From contig NC_133934.1 of the NCBI RefSeq assembly GCF_031877795.1, positions 104,038,610 to 104,102,609 of the forward strand: a stretch of DNA of 64,000 nt. The letters run 5' to 3'. The notes beneath the pieces are model-generated. The model saw only the letters and a program-made list of their open reading frames with translations, made no database searches and was not told the origin of the DNA. Positions 39,701 through 52,399 of the stretch are shown here, piece by piece. How positions within the stretch are numbered: position 1 is the first letter of the stretch; each line of letters opens with the position of its first letter. The stretch is from Strix aluco (taxonomy: Eukaryota > Chordata > Aves > Strigiformes > Strigidae). Made by a program: the position numbers and the translations under genes.

Positions 39701-42700
39701 GCCATATCTCGTGATTAGTCTGTGCTCACTACTCTCACTGCCCCTCTGGGGGCAGATTCTCCTGATGCTCAGGAAGGCTGCAGGGACAGGAGGGACAGAC
39801 AGTTGGCTAAAACATGCTAAAACAAACTCCAGCATGAAAATGCCAGAGTGAAGACTGTCAGCTGTTGGACTGTGGAAGAAATCAATCCCAGCTGAAATAC
39901 TATGTATATTTTATGCTAACACTAGGTAGGACCTAGCTGCTTCCCCATCCTTTCTCTCCATCCCCTGTTATGCCCCTCAGGCAACCATGACATATTCTCG
40001 GACCCCTATGAAATCACACTTCTATAAAGTGGAATTGGAGCTGAGAGGCCTCTTCAGGCTCGGGGTCAGTGAGAGCATACTACATCTTTTGTTTCTGTTA
40101 CGCTGCTCCTGCTGCTTCGAGGGATTTGAGAGCAAAGAGAGGAAGGAGAGACTTGTGACTGAGATGTTAGCTGCACAGTTTGGCAGGCTGCTTCCTTGTT
40201 CCCTGTCATGCTAAAGACTTCCAGAAGAGCCTTGAGTCTGTTTCTTCATCTCTCTCTAACTTGGTTTTCTCATTAGGTCAAAACTCTTTTTCTCAGTCTT
40301 TTTCTCTGGTTGAAGCTGAGGCTGTTTCTGGGGTTTAGGCACTGCAGTGAGATGATTAAACTCTGCTTTATGTATACATAATCATCACCTTTGCACCAGA
40401 AGGTAAGAAACATCACAGTCCCTATGTGTGACAGTGGTCATCCACGCAGTGGAGAAAGCAGAAATCCATGCCAGTTCTGATCACAGTCAGTTTTTCAGTC
40501 TTTTCCAGTCTGCAGAAGAATATGCAGTGAAATCACACCTGGTGGGAGGTTTTCACAAGGGTTAAGAAGAGAATAGGTACTGTTTGTAATAAATAAGTAT
40601 TCAATCACTTATTTTCATTAAATCCCTTTCTGTAGTGTTAAATATTCAGAAGAATTCTCCCCTTCAGGACAAATGCTATATTCCAGTTTTTCCATATCCT
40701 CCTGCCTTCTCTATTTTCACTGGTTTTATGCTCTTCTTTTGTATTTCCATCTTCCTCTTTCTCTGCAGCCATTTGAGTTCCCATTATTACCACCTGCATT
40801 TTTTTTCATCCTATTTCCTTCCTCTCATCATCTACTAAGGTTTTGACAACAAAGTAGCTAAATTGACATTATTTCTGCAATGGGAGGAGAAGGTGTGCTC
40901 AGTTTCATGTTTTCTGAAGGCATAGATTAAGGCTTCCTTGTTATATTCATATTTGGTTGACTCTGAGGGTTGAAGGCACTTGAAAAATGTGGCTGTGATG
41001 CCTGAACAGCCTGAATATATCATCTGGGTCATTGAGATATATAGACCATATCTCTAACATCTTAGGTCTCCAAACCATGGGTTTTTTTAATTAACATGGG
41101 TCTAGTAATGCTCCACCTTGAAGGCAGGTTGTACCCTTTCCATTAGAAAGTACCATGCAGCTCTTTTCTAGAGGTCCCCTTATTGGAAGTATTGCTATAT
41201 AGCAGAGAGATCCAAAAGCAGCCCTTCAAAGCTTATTTGAATGATATGGTTCTGGATGTGAAGCTAGAATTGAATAAGAAAAGGTAGTCTGATTCTTAGT
41301 GTAAAAGGCTAAAGTGAAAACCATGTTTCAGATTAATTAGGATTTCTCCTGTGCTGCATCTGAAGAACCCCTTTTACTGGTGTTGTTAAAGGCTCATTGC
41401 AGCAGCCTGTCAAAGTGGATTTTGCAGTCCAAATTAGTTCCTGGTATACCAGCATGAACTGCCAGCAGAGCTGACTCCTATGCTCTCTCCCTCCCTCTTT
41501 CCCTGCAGAAATGCTTAGATTAAAAACCACACATAAGATACATAGGGAGCAGAAAACTGGGGCGGCTGTGACAGTGAGCAAGAGAAGTATTAATTATAGC
41601 AATAGACACATGGTAAAAGCTCTCTGGAGGCCCTTCCCTCTTGGGTCATATACCCAAAGAGCCCAGACTAACCATAGTTTGGATAGAGGCTATGAAAGAC
41701 AAGTTGCCTTGTGTTTCCGTCATGTGTCTGCTTTCTCCAGGTACACCAAGAACATCAAGGAACTTGTCTGAGGACTGAGTATGGAAGCCCTGTAACAACT
41801 GATTACAGTAGGTGCTATGGATTTATGTTTATTTTAGTGTGGACTTTTCAGTGGCAATTCAGGTTTCAGTACCTTCATGTGCCTGTGTGATGGCAGATTT
41901 GGGTCGCGTTGTTGAGAAACCCCTGTTTGATTCCTGGTATTGGAAAGGCCCCAGGATTTCACATGCTGTGAAATACAGGTGGTTGGTAGTGATGGACCTG
42001 TCAATAGAACACACTGAGGTGAGAAAGCAATGCCTCTCCCTGGGAAGGAAGGTGCCTGGGAATTGATTCACTGGCTTGTTGACCCTAGACATGTGATGGA
42101 TGACACAATAAGTATAGAAAAGCTGTGTCCCCATGTATATTGAGCATTAACATAGGGACAGAAGTATTTTTCTTCAACTGAAACATTTGTTCCTATTCAC
42201 TGTTTCAGAGTTTTCTGAGGGTAAAAACCTTGGAGACTTCTCTCTATATGGAATTCAAGTTGGGTATAGCATAAATGCAGATCTCAGATTATCAGTGTTA
42301 ACTTTGTAATTCCGTGGTCAATATACTTGATCTTCCATAATGTCCTTTCTGAACAGGAGAGTATTGAGTCCTTGCAAGGACAAAGAGGCTTTGGTCTAGG
42401 ATTCCTCAGAAACTGAGACAAGAAAGGGCCAATGTGTATCTCTTGTCTTGCTGCCTGCACGCAGCAGGCCACCATATGTCACCCAGTGATTTCTACATCA
42501 GGGTTCTGTTCACACTCCAGAAAGACATACAACTTTGAGTTGAAGTGGTGGAGGATCTATCATACCACTCTTAACGCCTTCACTATTAAAGATTTGCACC
42601 TTATTTCAGCTGGACTTTGCCTAGCCTACACTTTCAGCTGTAAGGTGTCAATATGCTTTTTTCCTACTAAATTAAAAAGACATCTAGTATAGGAAATCTT

Positions 42701-45700
42701 TTCTTAGTTACATGTAGCATGTGGCTGTGTCATCTCAACCTCTTTTCTACTGCCCTGGAAAAACACACTTCATTGATTTCATATACTGGAAAAGCCTCTC
42801 ATATTCCTTAAATAAATATAACTAAAATGTCACTTCTACACTGGGGTAGAAATGGAGTGCATAAGAGAGAACAAAATGGAAGGTACTGGTTGTATTTGCA
42901 ATAAATTTAAAAAAAAAAAAAAATACAATACATTCCTAAGAGCATTATGTAGGGAGAGAAAAGAGTTTGTATTGTGGCACAGATTTTTGTTTCTAGTTGC
43001 TATGTGAATTAAACAAGCAGATGTTGATTCTTCACACTACGAAAAGACTCAGAAAAACTTGTGGTTCTTTTTCTTCAGGGAATGTATTTACTATTCAGGA
43101 TAACATTTGTAGTAGTCAAAATAGTGATCTATAGCTCATGCTCTAAACTGAGATAATAACAGCAATGAGGACATTAGAAATAAGAGCAGATCCTTGGATC
43201 TTACAGTATTGCTTACTGAGTCAACAGGAAGAGTGGTTTCTCCAGGTCCCCCCACTCTCTGCAGCTTCTGAAAAAAGATTGCATTAGAAACCACATGGTG
43301 GAAGTGATTCCAAGGTACAAAGTACTGTAAGAAAGGGCAACCCTAACTTTAATACAGCACCACAAAGAAAGTTGCCCCATGGAGTCTGCCGGTTTAAGAG
43401 CTCAGGAAAGGAGGGACCTTGAACTGACAAATGTGAATCATGTCATGGATTAGTGGTGTAATTCGTTTCCACAAGATACCACTGGGAAAGTCCAAGAAGT
43501 AATGAAGTTCAGAAAGCTACCAGACATGATTCCGAAAGCTCTCTTCTGAGCCAATTATTCTGTACTTACCCACTCTGAGCACCTTGTTTTAGAAGCAATA
43601 GGTAGTACTGTTGTCAGAGGAAAGGGTACCGAGTTATATGAGCTACTGGCCTGGTTTGACTTTGCCTTTTCTATATAACCTTTTATCAAAGTCTAATCAT
43701 TGCTTTATGAATAATGTTCTATTATCTGTGAGACTTGAATACTCACACCATCCCCATTTCTCTCCTGTACCTGCAGTAGTGCCAGGATTTTTATCTAAGC
43801 TGTAATATCCTCATACATCCCCATGGGTCTTACCCCTTTGTTAGAGCCTGGTTTTTATTGATGCAGCTCATTATTGGAAATGAGTGGCAGAAGTTTTCCT
43901 CACTTCAGCCAGTGAAGGAGTCTAGACAGAACTTCCAGAATACTCCATCTTCCTTTCATTATTCCTCTCAGCTTTGGGGCTAGCGTGCATTACAGTGCAA
44001 GTTCTTTTTTGCAAAGTAGACTCTGGATCATTCACTCATTTCTGGACTGTTTTGAACTAGGCTTGCCTGGGTGAGACAAGACACCCAAAAGGAATGTGAC
44101 TGCAAAGACATTTTTGAAATCTGTTTCCCTCCTTAGAGGCACCTATCTTTCACACTATTTGCCAAGATTCAGGTTGTGACCAAGGCTCACTCTACTCAAA
44201 AACGTGAGAAAACAGACTCATTTCATCACTCTGGGCACAGCAGCTAACAACAACCAATAATGAAGGTTGCATATTGGAAAGTCAAGGATTACAAACAAAG
44301 TGTTTCCATTATTTTTATTGCTAGAGGATGTGATTGCTCTGCGGCTTATGTCTTGTGAAGCAGTCCTGAGATCTGGGTTTGTCTTAACTAAATTGTTAGA
44401 TAAAAGAAACAGGAAAAAATACTGAAATACTTTTGTCACTGAGGTCTTCCTTTCTAGAGACACATCACTCACTGTTGCATAAAAAATCCCAGTGCATTGA
44501 ATCTGTAAGCCAGCACTAGATGGATCAGGTTTTACTCTAGATCAGCAGATCTGTCCAAGTGGCAATAGCCCTAGCAAGAAAAAGCAGTAAAATTCATAAT
44601 TTGGCTTCTTCACTGAAAGACAGCTGTAACACAGAGGACTTCAGAATCATACAAAATACAAAAAACCCCATGTTGTTCCATGTGCAGCTTTGTTGAGTGT
44701 TTTTGTGACTGGCCTTTGCTGGCTTTTGCAGCAGTCAAATCTGTTCTCACCTCTGAGCTTCCCCTAAAATACTCACTAGAGGAGTGACCTAATTGCTTCT
44801 TCAGAAGCCAAGAAAACTTTCCCATTAACTTCAGCATAAGCGAAACAAGGCCATTTCTGCATGTTTTGAAGCCCTATCTTGAACTTTTCCACAGATCTGT
44901 TTTTTATAACACTGGGTCCACCCTTTCTCTAGCTGGAAAGACCTTCTCTGCAACCTAGGAAGCTGTTGGTTGCAGGTTGTGTTTCACTTTTCATATCAAA
45001 AGAGCCTGCTGCTATCCCTCTTAGCATAATTCAGACTTGTCACCCGTGACCCCTTTGCTCTCTCCTCGATTTCAGCATATAACTTTTCTGCATTACTGTG
45101 TTGGAAAACCTGTCCTTCCTCAGTGACAGTGGACTGCCAAAATCATCCCAATAGACTGTGAACTGAGCTCACTTGCATGCAGTCTGATCAGCTGCCTCCT
45201 GTTTCTAATAAGGACTGAATAAGGAGTCTTTGGAGAACAGGATTACTGTTCTTATCTTCCACACTGTTTTTCCAGAGCTTTGCACGTTAGCATTGCTCTG
45301 TCTTATTTCTTCATGCTTGCTCTCCTTTCTTAGGGCAGCTCCTCTCATTATCCTAATCTTGCATGAGAGAATGCTAGAAGAAAATGCTTGCTTCTCTCTG
45401 TTTTTTCCTTGCCTGTAAGCATTTTTCAGTACATGCATGGATTTACCAATATGTTGAGAAAAGTATCAGCTTTACCTGCTGGCTTGAGACTCTCTTTTAA
45501 TGCTTCTCTAGTCCTTGATTCTGTCTCAAGCAAGAATAGTACTGTACTTTTCAGTTTCTTTTGTCAAAGTAGAACCTTTGCTGTATTAACTTGGCCTTCA
45601 GTTCAGCTGTTTCTGCCTTCTGTTTTCTGTGAATATCCCACATACACACAATCACAGGTGCTGCAAGCAGGGGAAAAAGGAGGGACAGCAGAGATACCGG

Positions 45701-46240
45701 ATGACTCTTGGACTGGTACCCCCAAAAATCTTGTCATTCCATCACTCATTCAGCCCTGTTCAAGCCTGATTTAAAACCGATTAAGTTGTGGACTGAGTTG
45801 CTTTCATCTGTAAAACAGCCTTTTAAGGCAAGAAGAATTGCCCATTCTTTCAGACTGCAGGAAGAGAACATGTTTGCCTGCATTACACCACTTTAATAAG
45901 AATCATTTTCTTAACATTAAAATCAGTTGATTTGGTGCATCCTACATTCTGCAGAGAGTATCCTTGAGGTTTACGATTTTGTTTTCTTAGAGAAACAATT
46001 ATTTGGTGAACGTATCTCCACATCATAGGAAAGGTCTGGAGAGCACTTTATTTTGCAGAAATATAGACATATCATGGTAAATCTCAAGTTTTATAAGGGA
46101 AAATTATGTCTGTGATTATGAACTGAAAGGAAAAGACAAACTGTAAATCACAACAGGTCTAAGGAAGGAGTGAAATGTTTAAAGGAATGAAAAGGTTTAA
46201 AAATAATCCTGCAACACTGCTGCAAAGTTGTCATTCCTGT
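33725..46240. other. AT-rich intergenic DNA, no gene seen
   Basis: The longest frames (35231-35542 minus, 36023-36424 minus, 45388-45774 plus) show no domain or family resemblance. Repeat-free stretches around 36.9-37.2 kb and 38.1-38.3 kb have homeodomain-type cores and could be conserved elements. A MIR-like scrap lies at 35.35 kb and an A-run at about 42909-42923. Confidence 0.5.
35345..35440. mobile_element. Possible ancient MIR-like SINE fragment
   Basis: 'aaaattctgctctcctgacc', then 'aatgcaggtaattccattga' and 'agtgg' follow the same amniote repeat pattern (attctgctctc, gtaactccattgaagtc). Short and diverged. Confidence 0.4.
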
Positions 46241-46267
46241 AAAAAAAAAAAAAAAAAAAAAAAAAAA
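46241..46267. repeat. A27 homopolymer
   Basis: Uninterrupted run of 27 A; no upstream retroelement body recognised. Confidence 0.95.
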
Positions 46268-46837
46268 GTGTAGCTCGTATCCCTCTTACAGCCCCAAAAC
46301 AAAGTTTTTAAAGTGATAATGCTAGACTACTCCAACACTGCCTGTAAAGAAGTTTTCAGGTCAAACGGAGCAAGCCTAGCAGCAAAGTTGTGGCGCAGGA
46401 TACACACAGGAGCTCTTGAAGTTGCACTCCAGCACTCAGTTCTGCACTCAGCGTCAGGACAGAGACTGCTCAGAGGGTAACTAACCACTTCTAAAAACGT
46501 GACTTTTCATTTCAGCAGTCACCATCGGGCTGTAACGTTCTGAGCAGTATAGGCTGATGGGGCTAAAAGATGCAGACAGTGTTATTATTTTTTACTGATA
46601 TTACTTACTAGAGTAGACTTCCGAGGGAAAAGAATGTCAAAAGAGCAGTGGCTTATTGGTATCACTGCCTATGGGTTATTGTGGGTTGTGAGAGGTAATA
46701 AAGAGCTGTTTGCTGTCACCAAGGAAATGCAGAATAACTTTAGGAGGAGTAATATCATTGCACCTGACCGGGTCAAGGTTATAGTGGTGGTTGTTGGGCA
46801 TGTGCTGATGCTATTAAACCTCAATTAGCATGGAAGG

Positions 46838-46915
46838 GCTTGATCCTATTCTGGTGAGAGCCAGAGGAGGTCTCGCATCATAACTGCAGTGAGAACAGGA
46901 TCGGGCCCAGACCGT
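46838..46915. mobile_element. Possible ancient MIR-like fragment with inverted ends
   Basis: 'gggcttgatcctattctgg' at the left and 'gaacaggatcgggccc' at the right form imperfect inverted ends, as seen in old amniote repeats that carry 'gcctgatcc' on one side and 'ggatcaggcc' on the other. It marks roughly the point where CpG density rises. Confidence 0.35.
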
Positions 46916-47299
46916 TTGTCTTAACACATGATACCGATGGCAACTGTCTCCCGCGGGGAGAAAAAATTGTCCCCAAATTTTTAACGGAATGACCCCAAAT
47001 TTTAAAACGTTTTGGAAAGTTTCATGTTTGATTCACAAGCTTGGTAAAGACTTTCTGAAAAGTCCTAATGACTGGGGAAAAGAAAAAGAAAAAGAAAAAA
47101 AAGAAAGGAAGCGTTTCAGTTTAAAGAAAATACTTCTGATGAGAGAGGATGGCACTTGAAAAGCGTAATTATGTAGAAAGGACCCATCTTAGGCTGGCCA
47201 TACGAGACCTGAGCACAAATAGAAACTTGTCATCCGAGCGGGAAAAGAACCCCTCCGAATACACACGTTTCCCTTTTCACCATTTCATATCCTAAATGT

Positions 47300-47885
47300 A
47301 AAAGTATGGGGCGGCCGCAGGCAGGTGGCGTGGTTAGGTGTTGTTCTGTCGCGGTGGGTGTTTGGAGGCTGCGTTACACGCGCGACGTGTCTCGGCCGCC
47401 CGGTGGTGCGAGTGCGGGCGCGGTGGCCGGCGGGGCTGGGCGGTGGGCAGCCGGGCGCTGGGCGGTGGCCGGCGGGGCTGGGCGGTGGGCAGCCGGGCGC
47501 TGGGCGGTGGGCAGCTGGGGGCTGGGCGGTGGGCAGCCGGAGCCTCCCCCGAGCCAACCCAGCCCGGGCTCCCGCAAACGCCGGCAGCCGCCGCCGCCAT
47601 CTCTCGCACAACGACGACGGCCGGGCCCGATCCCGGGGCTGGTTCGCCCCCTCCCGCCCCGAGCTCTGCCCGCTCCTCAGCAGGGGAGGCCCGGCCCCGG
47701 GGCGCGCCGCTGTTCCCGCCGGCTCCAGGGAGGGGGGATGCCGCGGGCATCTTCTCCCCTCCGCGTCGCGAGGAATTTCAGCTTGTTTTTTCTTTCCTGC
47801 TGTTTCCTCTTCAGTCCCGCCCGCGGAACCCGACGAGTGCTTTGCACTCCAAACCGCCGAGCGATGGGGCGGCGAGGGTAGCATT
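47300..47885. promoter_or_regulatory. CpG-island-like block, first of the NKX2-1 domain
   Basis: Abrupt GC/CpG-rich segment of about 0.6 kb. Overlapping open frames of 185-199 codons on both strands reflect the lack of AT-rich stop codons, not genes. It contains the 42-bp duplication described separately. It could be a promoter of a non-coding RNA. Confidence 0.5.
47421..47504. repeat. Exact 42-bp tandem duplication within a GC-rich minisatellite (extends to about 47540)
   Basis: 47421-47462 and 47463-47504 are identical. Each contains related sub-units around the core gggcggtgggcagc, which recurs twice more to about 47540. Perfect identity implies recent expansion. Confidence 0.93.
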
Positions 47886-47989
47886 CAGGGTTTGAAAAAA
47901 ATTCACTAATGCCTCGAGAATATCACTTTAAAACTGCTCCGAAATATTCCCTAGCTTTTTAATTGAAGTAAACAAAGTGCAACAAATCC

Positions 47990-48330
47990 TAACTCAAATA
48001 TGATTGCACTGAGATTAGGCTCTAATTGCTTAAGGTTCAGGTGGAATCTGCGGGCTAAAGCCTATAAGAACAATCTGAATTTCACAATCATTCTGTCAAA
48101 AGCAAAGAGATGAGAGCCCACACGCTTCCTAACAAGTCATTTTTAACAGTTACAAGCTTCTTACAAAGACCACACAGGGAGTCTAAGAGATGCAAATCTA
48201 ATCCCTGGTCATTCTGCAGGCCTTCAACAAAGATGTACTAAAGCCTAATAGAAAAGAAATCAGTTCTCTGTCACCAGCTCCTAGTAAAATCTATTAGAGA
48301 AAGTACGGATCTTGTATTTACAGCAGTTGC
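47990..48330. promoter_or_regulatory. Candidate conserved element with octamer site
   Basis: Repeat-free sequence containing ATGCAAAT (octamer, POU-factor site, near 48190), ctaattgctt and cacaatcattctgtc. Lies in the CpG-retaining domain. Motif-based inference only. Confidence 0.3.
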
Positions 48331-48946
48331 ATTTAAAGGTTAAGGACAAGTACATATAAAAGGTATAATTTTTGTTCGTATGTGAAATATTTAATAAAAT
48401 CCATCATCTGCTCTTTTTTATTCCTAAAGATGCTTTGGTATTTAGTCTGTATTCTTTGAGCGAAAGAATTATCCATCCCTTTGTTCTTTGAAATATTAGC
48501 CACAGAATTTTTTTTTTTAATGTTAGTCACTTGGACGGGTGGCGTTTCGCTTTATTTTTTTTTTTAGGATCCCTCATTTAAAAACGCGTGCAGGACCTCA
48601 GAACAGCGGTCGATATCTTGTCAAAATACCTAGAAATGTCTCCGTCCCATCGGTAGTTCGACCAGTGTCCAGGAGTGAATATTTAAATCAAACGAATATC
48701 TAAGTAAAGAGGAATAAAAAGTCCGACTGCGCATTGGCAAACGATACACAAAAATAGCCAGCCTTTTCCAGGAATCTCTCGTCTCCTAAATTTTGTTTTT
48801 AATGAGATTATTTCTTTTTTTTTTTTTTTCCTAACTATCTGTATACTGAATTACCTCTATCTCCCGGCAGATCTCGCCCAGATTTAGTGAGGCTCTCTAT
48901 CGTACATTTGAATAATTCAAATTAACACGAAAATCATCACTTTTTC

Positions 48947-48994
48947 ACGCGAACACACTCATACGCGAACATGCATCTACGCGCACCTTTACGC
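48947..48994. repeat. Degenerate 16-bp tandem repeat (acgcg-headed)
   Basis: Three units of 16 bp start acgcg at 48947, 48963 and 48979, the first two sharing acgcgaaca. Alternating purine-pyrimidine stretches (tacgcgcac, cgcatatgcatac) could favour Z-DNA. Confidence 0.6.
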
Positions 48995-49817
48995 ATATGC
49001 ATACATCACGCTTTTGCAGAAGATCTATATTAACACGGGGGATATACACACATTTATAACACCACTAATTTTGGGGTGACTTTTGTCCGTAAACTGGACG
49101 CCTGTTCTGTAGCCCGAGCGCTGGGCGCGCAGCCTGTCGCCCAGTAACGTAAGTACAGGCGGTCGCCGGCCCGCGGCCCCCACTTGCGACGTGCCGGTGG
49201 GGTTAAGTGGGAATCTTGCCTGCCTAACCGCCGAGGGATCAGACCTTCCATTTCGCCCTGGAAAATCATTCATCATAAAATAAACGGGTCACTTGTTGAG
49301 TTTTCTTGGAGTGCAGTATGCATCGGGGGAGCCGAAGTGAGGCGGGACGAGGCGGGGAGAGGGATCGTTCTTAAATGACAAGGGGAATGCGAGTCTGTCT
49401 GGGGGAGCAGATGATGCTTCTGCGGGTGACATGGCTGTTTCTGGTTCGGGGCTGTGTTACCGACGTGGTAAAGATTTGACCCCCGACAACAGGTGATGTA
49501 CCTCCATATCTTGGCAACTCACACCAAAAACAATTAAAATAGGCAGGTCTTTAGTAAAAAGGAAATCGGATCGGAATCGCTCCCCTGTTCTGCTAGGAGC
49601 CCTGGGTTGTTTCTCCTAAGCGATGAGAAATTCGGCACGATCTAGCGGGGTGAACAGCCCACGGACCGGCGTGGCTTGAGGAGAGGACAAAAACACGTGG
49701 GGCCAAAACCTGCTCCCTGCTCCACTTGACTAGCACATGGACTTCCGTGGGACAGCTCGTGTGAATAAAACCATCGGTGTCTGGGCTGGGAAATAACTTT
49801 TCCTAAGGGGAACAGGT

Positions 49818-49990
49818 CCCCTCCCTCCCTCCCTCCCTCCCTCCCTCCCTCCCTTCCTTCCTTCCTTCCTTCCTTCCTTCCTTCCTTCCTTCCTTCCTTC
49901 CTTCCTTCCTTCCTTCCTTCCTTCCTTCCTTCCTTCCTTCCTTCCTTCCTTCCTTCCTTCCTTCCTTCCTTCCTTCCTTCCTTCCTTTTT
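49818..49990. repeat. (CCCT)n-(CCTT)n microsatellite, about 170 bp
   Basis: About eight CCCT units then roughly 33 CCTT units without interruption. All-pyrimidine on the plus strand and all-purine on the minus strand, so an intramolecular triplex (H-DNA) is plausible. The long KEGR-repeat frames on the minus strand are artefacts of this array. Confidence 0.97.
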
Positions 49991-51775
49991 CGCCCCCCGT
50001 GGCCTCCTCCCCACCCCGTGACCTTCGTGGGAGAATCGGCTCCAGGCACTGGGCTGGAGCCGAGGCCGGGGGAAAGCTTCTCTCCCTCGGAAACACCGGT
50101 CACCGCGAAAACCTCCTTCGGCACGGCGAGCGCTGCCTCCCGCCGAGCAGTACGGGCTGCTCCGGGACACCGGCGGGTGGGGAGCCCAGATCCCGCGGGC
50201 ACCCCTCCCGCCGGCTCGGAGGGCCCCTTCCCGCCTCCTGGCTAGAAAGCGTCCGGCCGCTCCCTGCTCCCGCCGCCCCAATTTGCTTGATGAGTGTGAA
50301 GCCAGCCCGGAGGAGCGCCCTGTCTTCAGGGCTGGGCATGGGAAGGCGCCCACGAGCGATCAGTGCCCACTTTTCTGGGGGTGGGGGCAGAACAGGTTTG
50401 TCACCTCGGGCCAGGAAACGCTTCAGAGCGCCTAGCACAGTCTGTCGGGGCCTCCTGCACCCGGCCCCTTGCCGGGCCGTCTGGCCCGAGCCCTAATTAG
50501 GGCTCAGACCTAATTAGCTGGCGCGGGGCGGGGGGGAATGCGGGGTCCTTCCTTGGCGGCCTGGGGGCAGCAAGGTAGAAATCCCGCTGGAGAGAAGTTT
50601 CCCTGCTCTTCCTTTCTTGGCGAGGAAAGGACGACTTGCAAAGGGGGGGCTCTGGGGCCCGCGGGGAGCAGGGGCTGGGGAAGCAGGGACTGGGGGAGCA
50701 GCGGGGACTCGGGGCTCTGCCCGGGGCTGCCCCGCTTGCGGAGCTCAGCGAACGGGGGACCCGGGTCGGGCCCCTGGGCTGCCCACCGGGAGACCCCCCC
50801 CCCAAACGGTGCGGGGCAAGACGGGGCTCTGGACAAACCCACCTGTCATCCTCGCCGGTCTGCGTGCGGTTGGCAAGTCAGTAATAACAGTTTGTACCTC
50901 TTACAGGGCTAATTCAGCTTTCTGCGGCATTGCCTTATTTATTCAAATATTTATTTATTTACACGCACACACCTCCTTCCCGAGAGTTGATTTGGCCCTT
51001 TGAAGTGGAAGAGAATAAAACAGTGCGGCGGAGGGTGGGAGCCGGGAAAAGCAGGGCTGCTGTGACTGGGACGGGCCCCGGTATTTAGCTGCGAGGAGCA
51101 AGTGTCTGCTTAGGGAATCCAAGCAGAAAACAGGGCGGAGGGCTGGGACCGGGGCTGGGGCGCTGCCTGCAGCCCCGGCGCGCTGTCAGCGGCGCGCACA
51201 GTCACATAAACAAGCAAATGAGGGCAATCGGAAATGCCAATTAATGTGCGGTGTGGGGAGAGCCTTTATTCCGCTATTGGTTACCCGCAGGCGAGCCTCA
51301 ACTTCCCTGCCCGTTCCTCTCCTGCAGGGTGATTACGATGGAGGACGCGTAGGCCTCCCGTCTTTCTCCTGGCTTCGGGCACTTGAGGAATAAGAGAAAC
51401 GCTCTGGAGCAAGCAGAGGCGGGGAGGTGCGGTGCCTGCTCGGAGCAGGGATTGCTGCGGGGGGCGAGGCGAGAGGGGGGTCTGCCCTCCCTGAGGCCAA
51501 ACCAACCCCTGGGCTCTGCGGTCTGGCTTTTGTGCGTCCTGTCCCCACTCCCTCGGCAGGAGGGGACGCGGCTCTCGGGGGACGGGGCGGCGGGGAGTCC
51601 CGGTTTGCTGCGGTGCCACGGGCGGGGAGGGCGGGCTGCCCCGGGCGCCGGACGCCGGGGCTTCTCCGGGCAGGGCTGGCTTCGCTGCCGGGCTCGGGGC
51701 TCGGCGGGCGCCAGCGCCTCTTCATACCTCCGTGCAACTCTCCTTCCTCCGGCCTTACTTTAAAAAACAAGTTAC
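49990..51775. promoter_or_regulatory. CpG-island-like blocks (about 50.0-50.9 and 51.0-51.8 kb)
   Basis: GC/CpG-rich segments separated by a short AT-rich piece near 50.9 kb. No frame has a recognisable protein. Contains 'gccctaattagggctcagacc' like homeodomain sites (50490-50515), an inverted ccctaattaggg at 50493-50504. Likely regulatory or the start of a non-coding RNA. Confidence 0.4.
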
Positions 51776-52399
51776 CGTTTTCTAGGGAATCTTTTAACCG
51801 GTGTATTCTTGATTAAATGACTGTTAACCCTAAGAGACTGATAGGACAATCAACATACTTTTCCAATCACCATTCTTTCCTTGGGTTTTTTGTTTTGGTT
51901 TGGTTTTTGGTTTTTGTTTTTTTTCCCCTACGGGGAGTCTCGCTGTAGGTCAAAACCTTGCTTTCTAAAGCAATTAAGTCATATTTTCAAAGAGAATATT
52001 AGATTAAAAATACGTCGTGATTAAAGCATCGTGTAAAAGGTCTGCAGCGGGAAGAAAATATTTGGTGCTCATCTGTAGATACTCTCACCTACCACCTACT
52101 CTGAATGCGTCCTGTATCTTCCACCATGTCCGGCCCTCATGATTGCAAATAGGCCTGTTTTCAAATGGAAATAGGACTTCCAAACTGATTATGTGTATTG
52201 AATCGGAATCACTCGCTAGATCCTCTTGTTTAAAATGTATTGAAAAAAGCATGATGGTTGCACAGCTCTGAAACTGGCTCCTTCTCATCTCAGGGAGGTC
52301 GATCTATTTTGCAACTTTTTGCCATTTGTGAATGTTTCAGCTAGATAATTACGCTGCCATTGTGGAAGGGCGATGCACTCGCACACAAACACCCCCTCC

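Noticed and set aside
1..46900. Search for MBIP, SFTA3, NKX2-8 or PAX9 exons
   Set aside because: No frame resembles these proteins; MBIP and NKX2-8/PAX9 are expected outside the window and no SFTA3-like frame was recognised.
47285..47909. Five overlapping 138-199-codon frames on both strands
   Set aside because: CpG-island artefact containing the 42-bp duplication; no protein domain.
49642..50353. Long minus-strand frames with KEGR repeats
   Set aside because: Produced by translating the CCCT/CCTT microsatellite; a tetranucleotide array yields open frames in every register.
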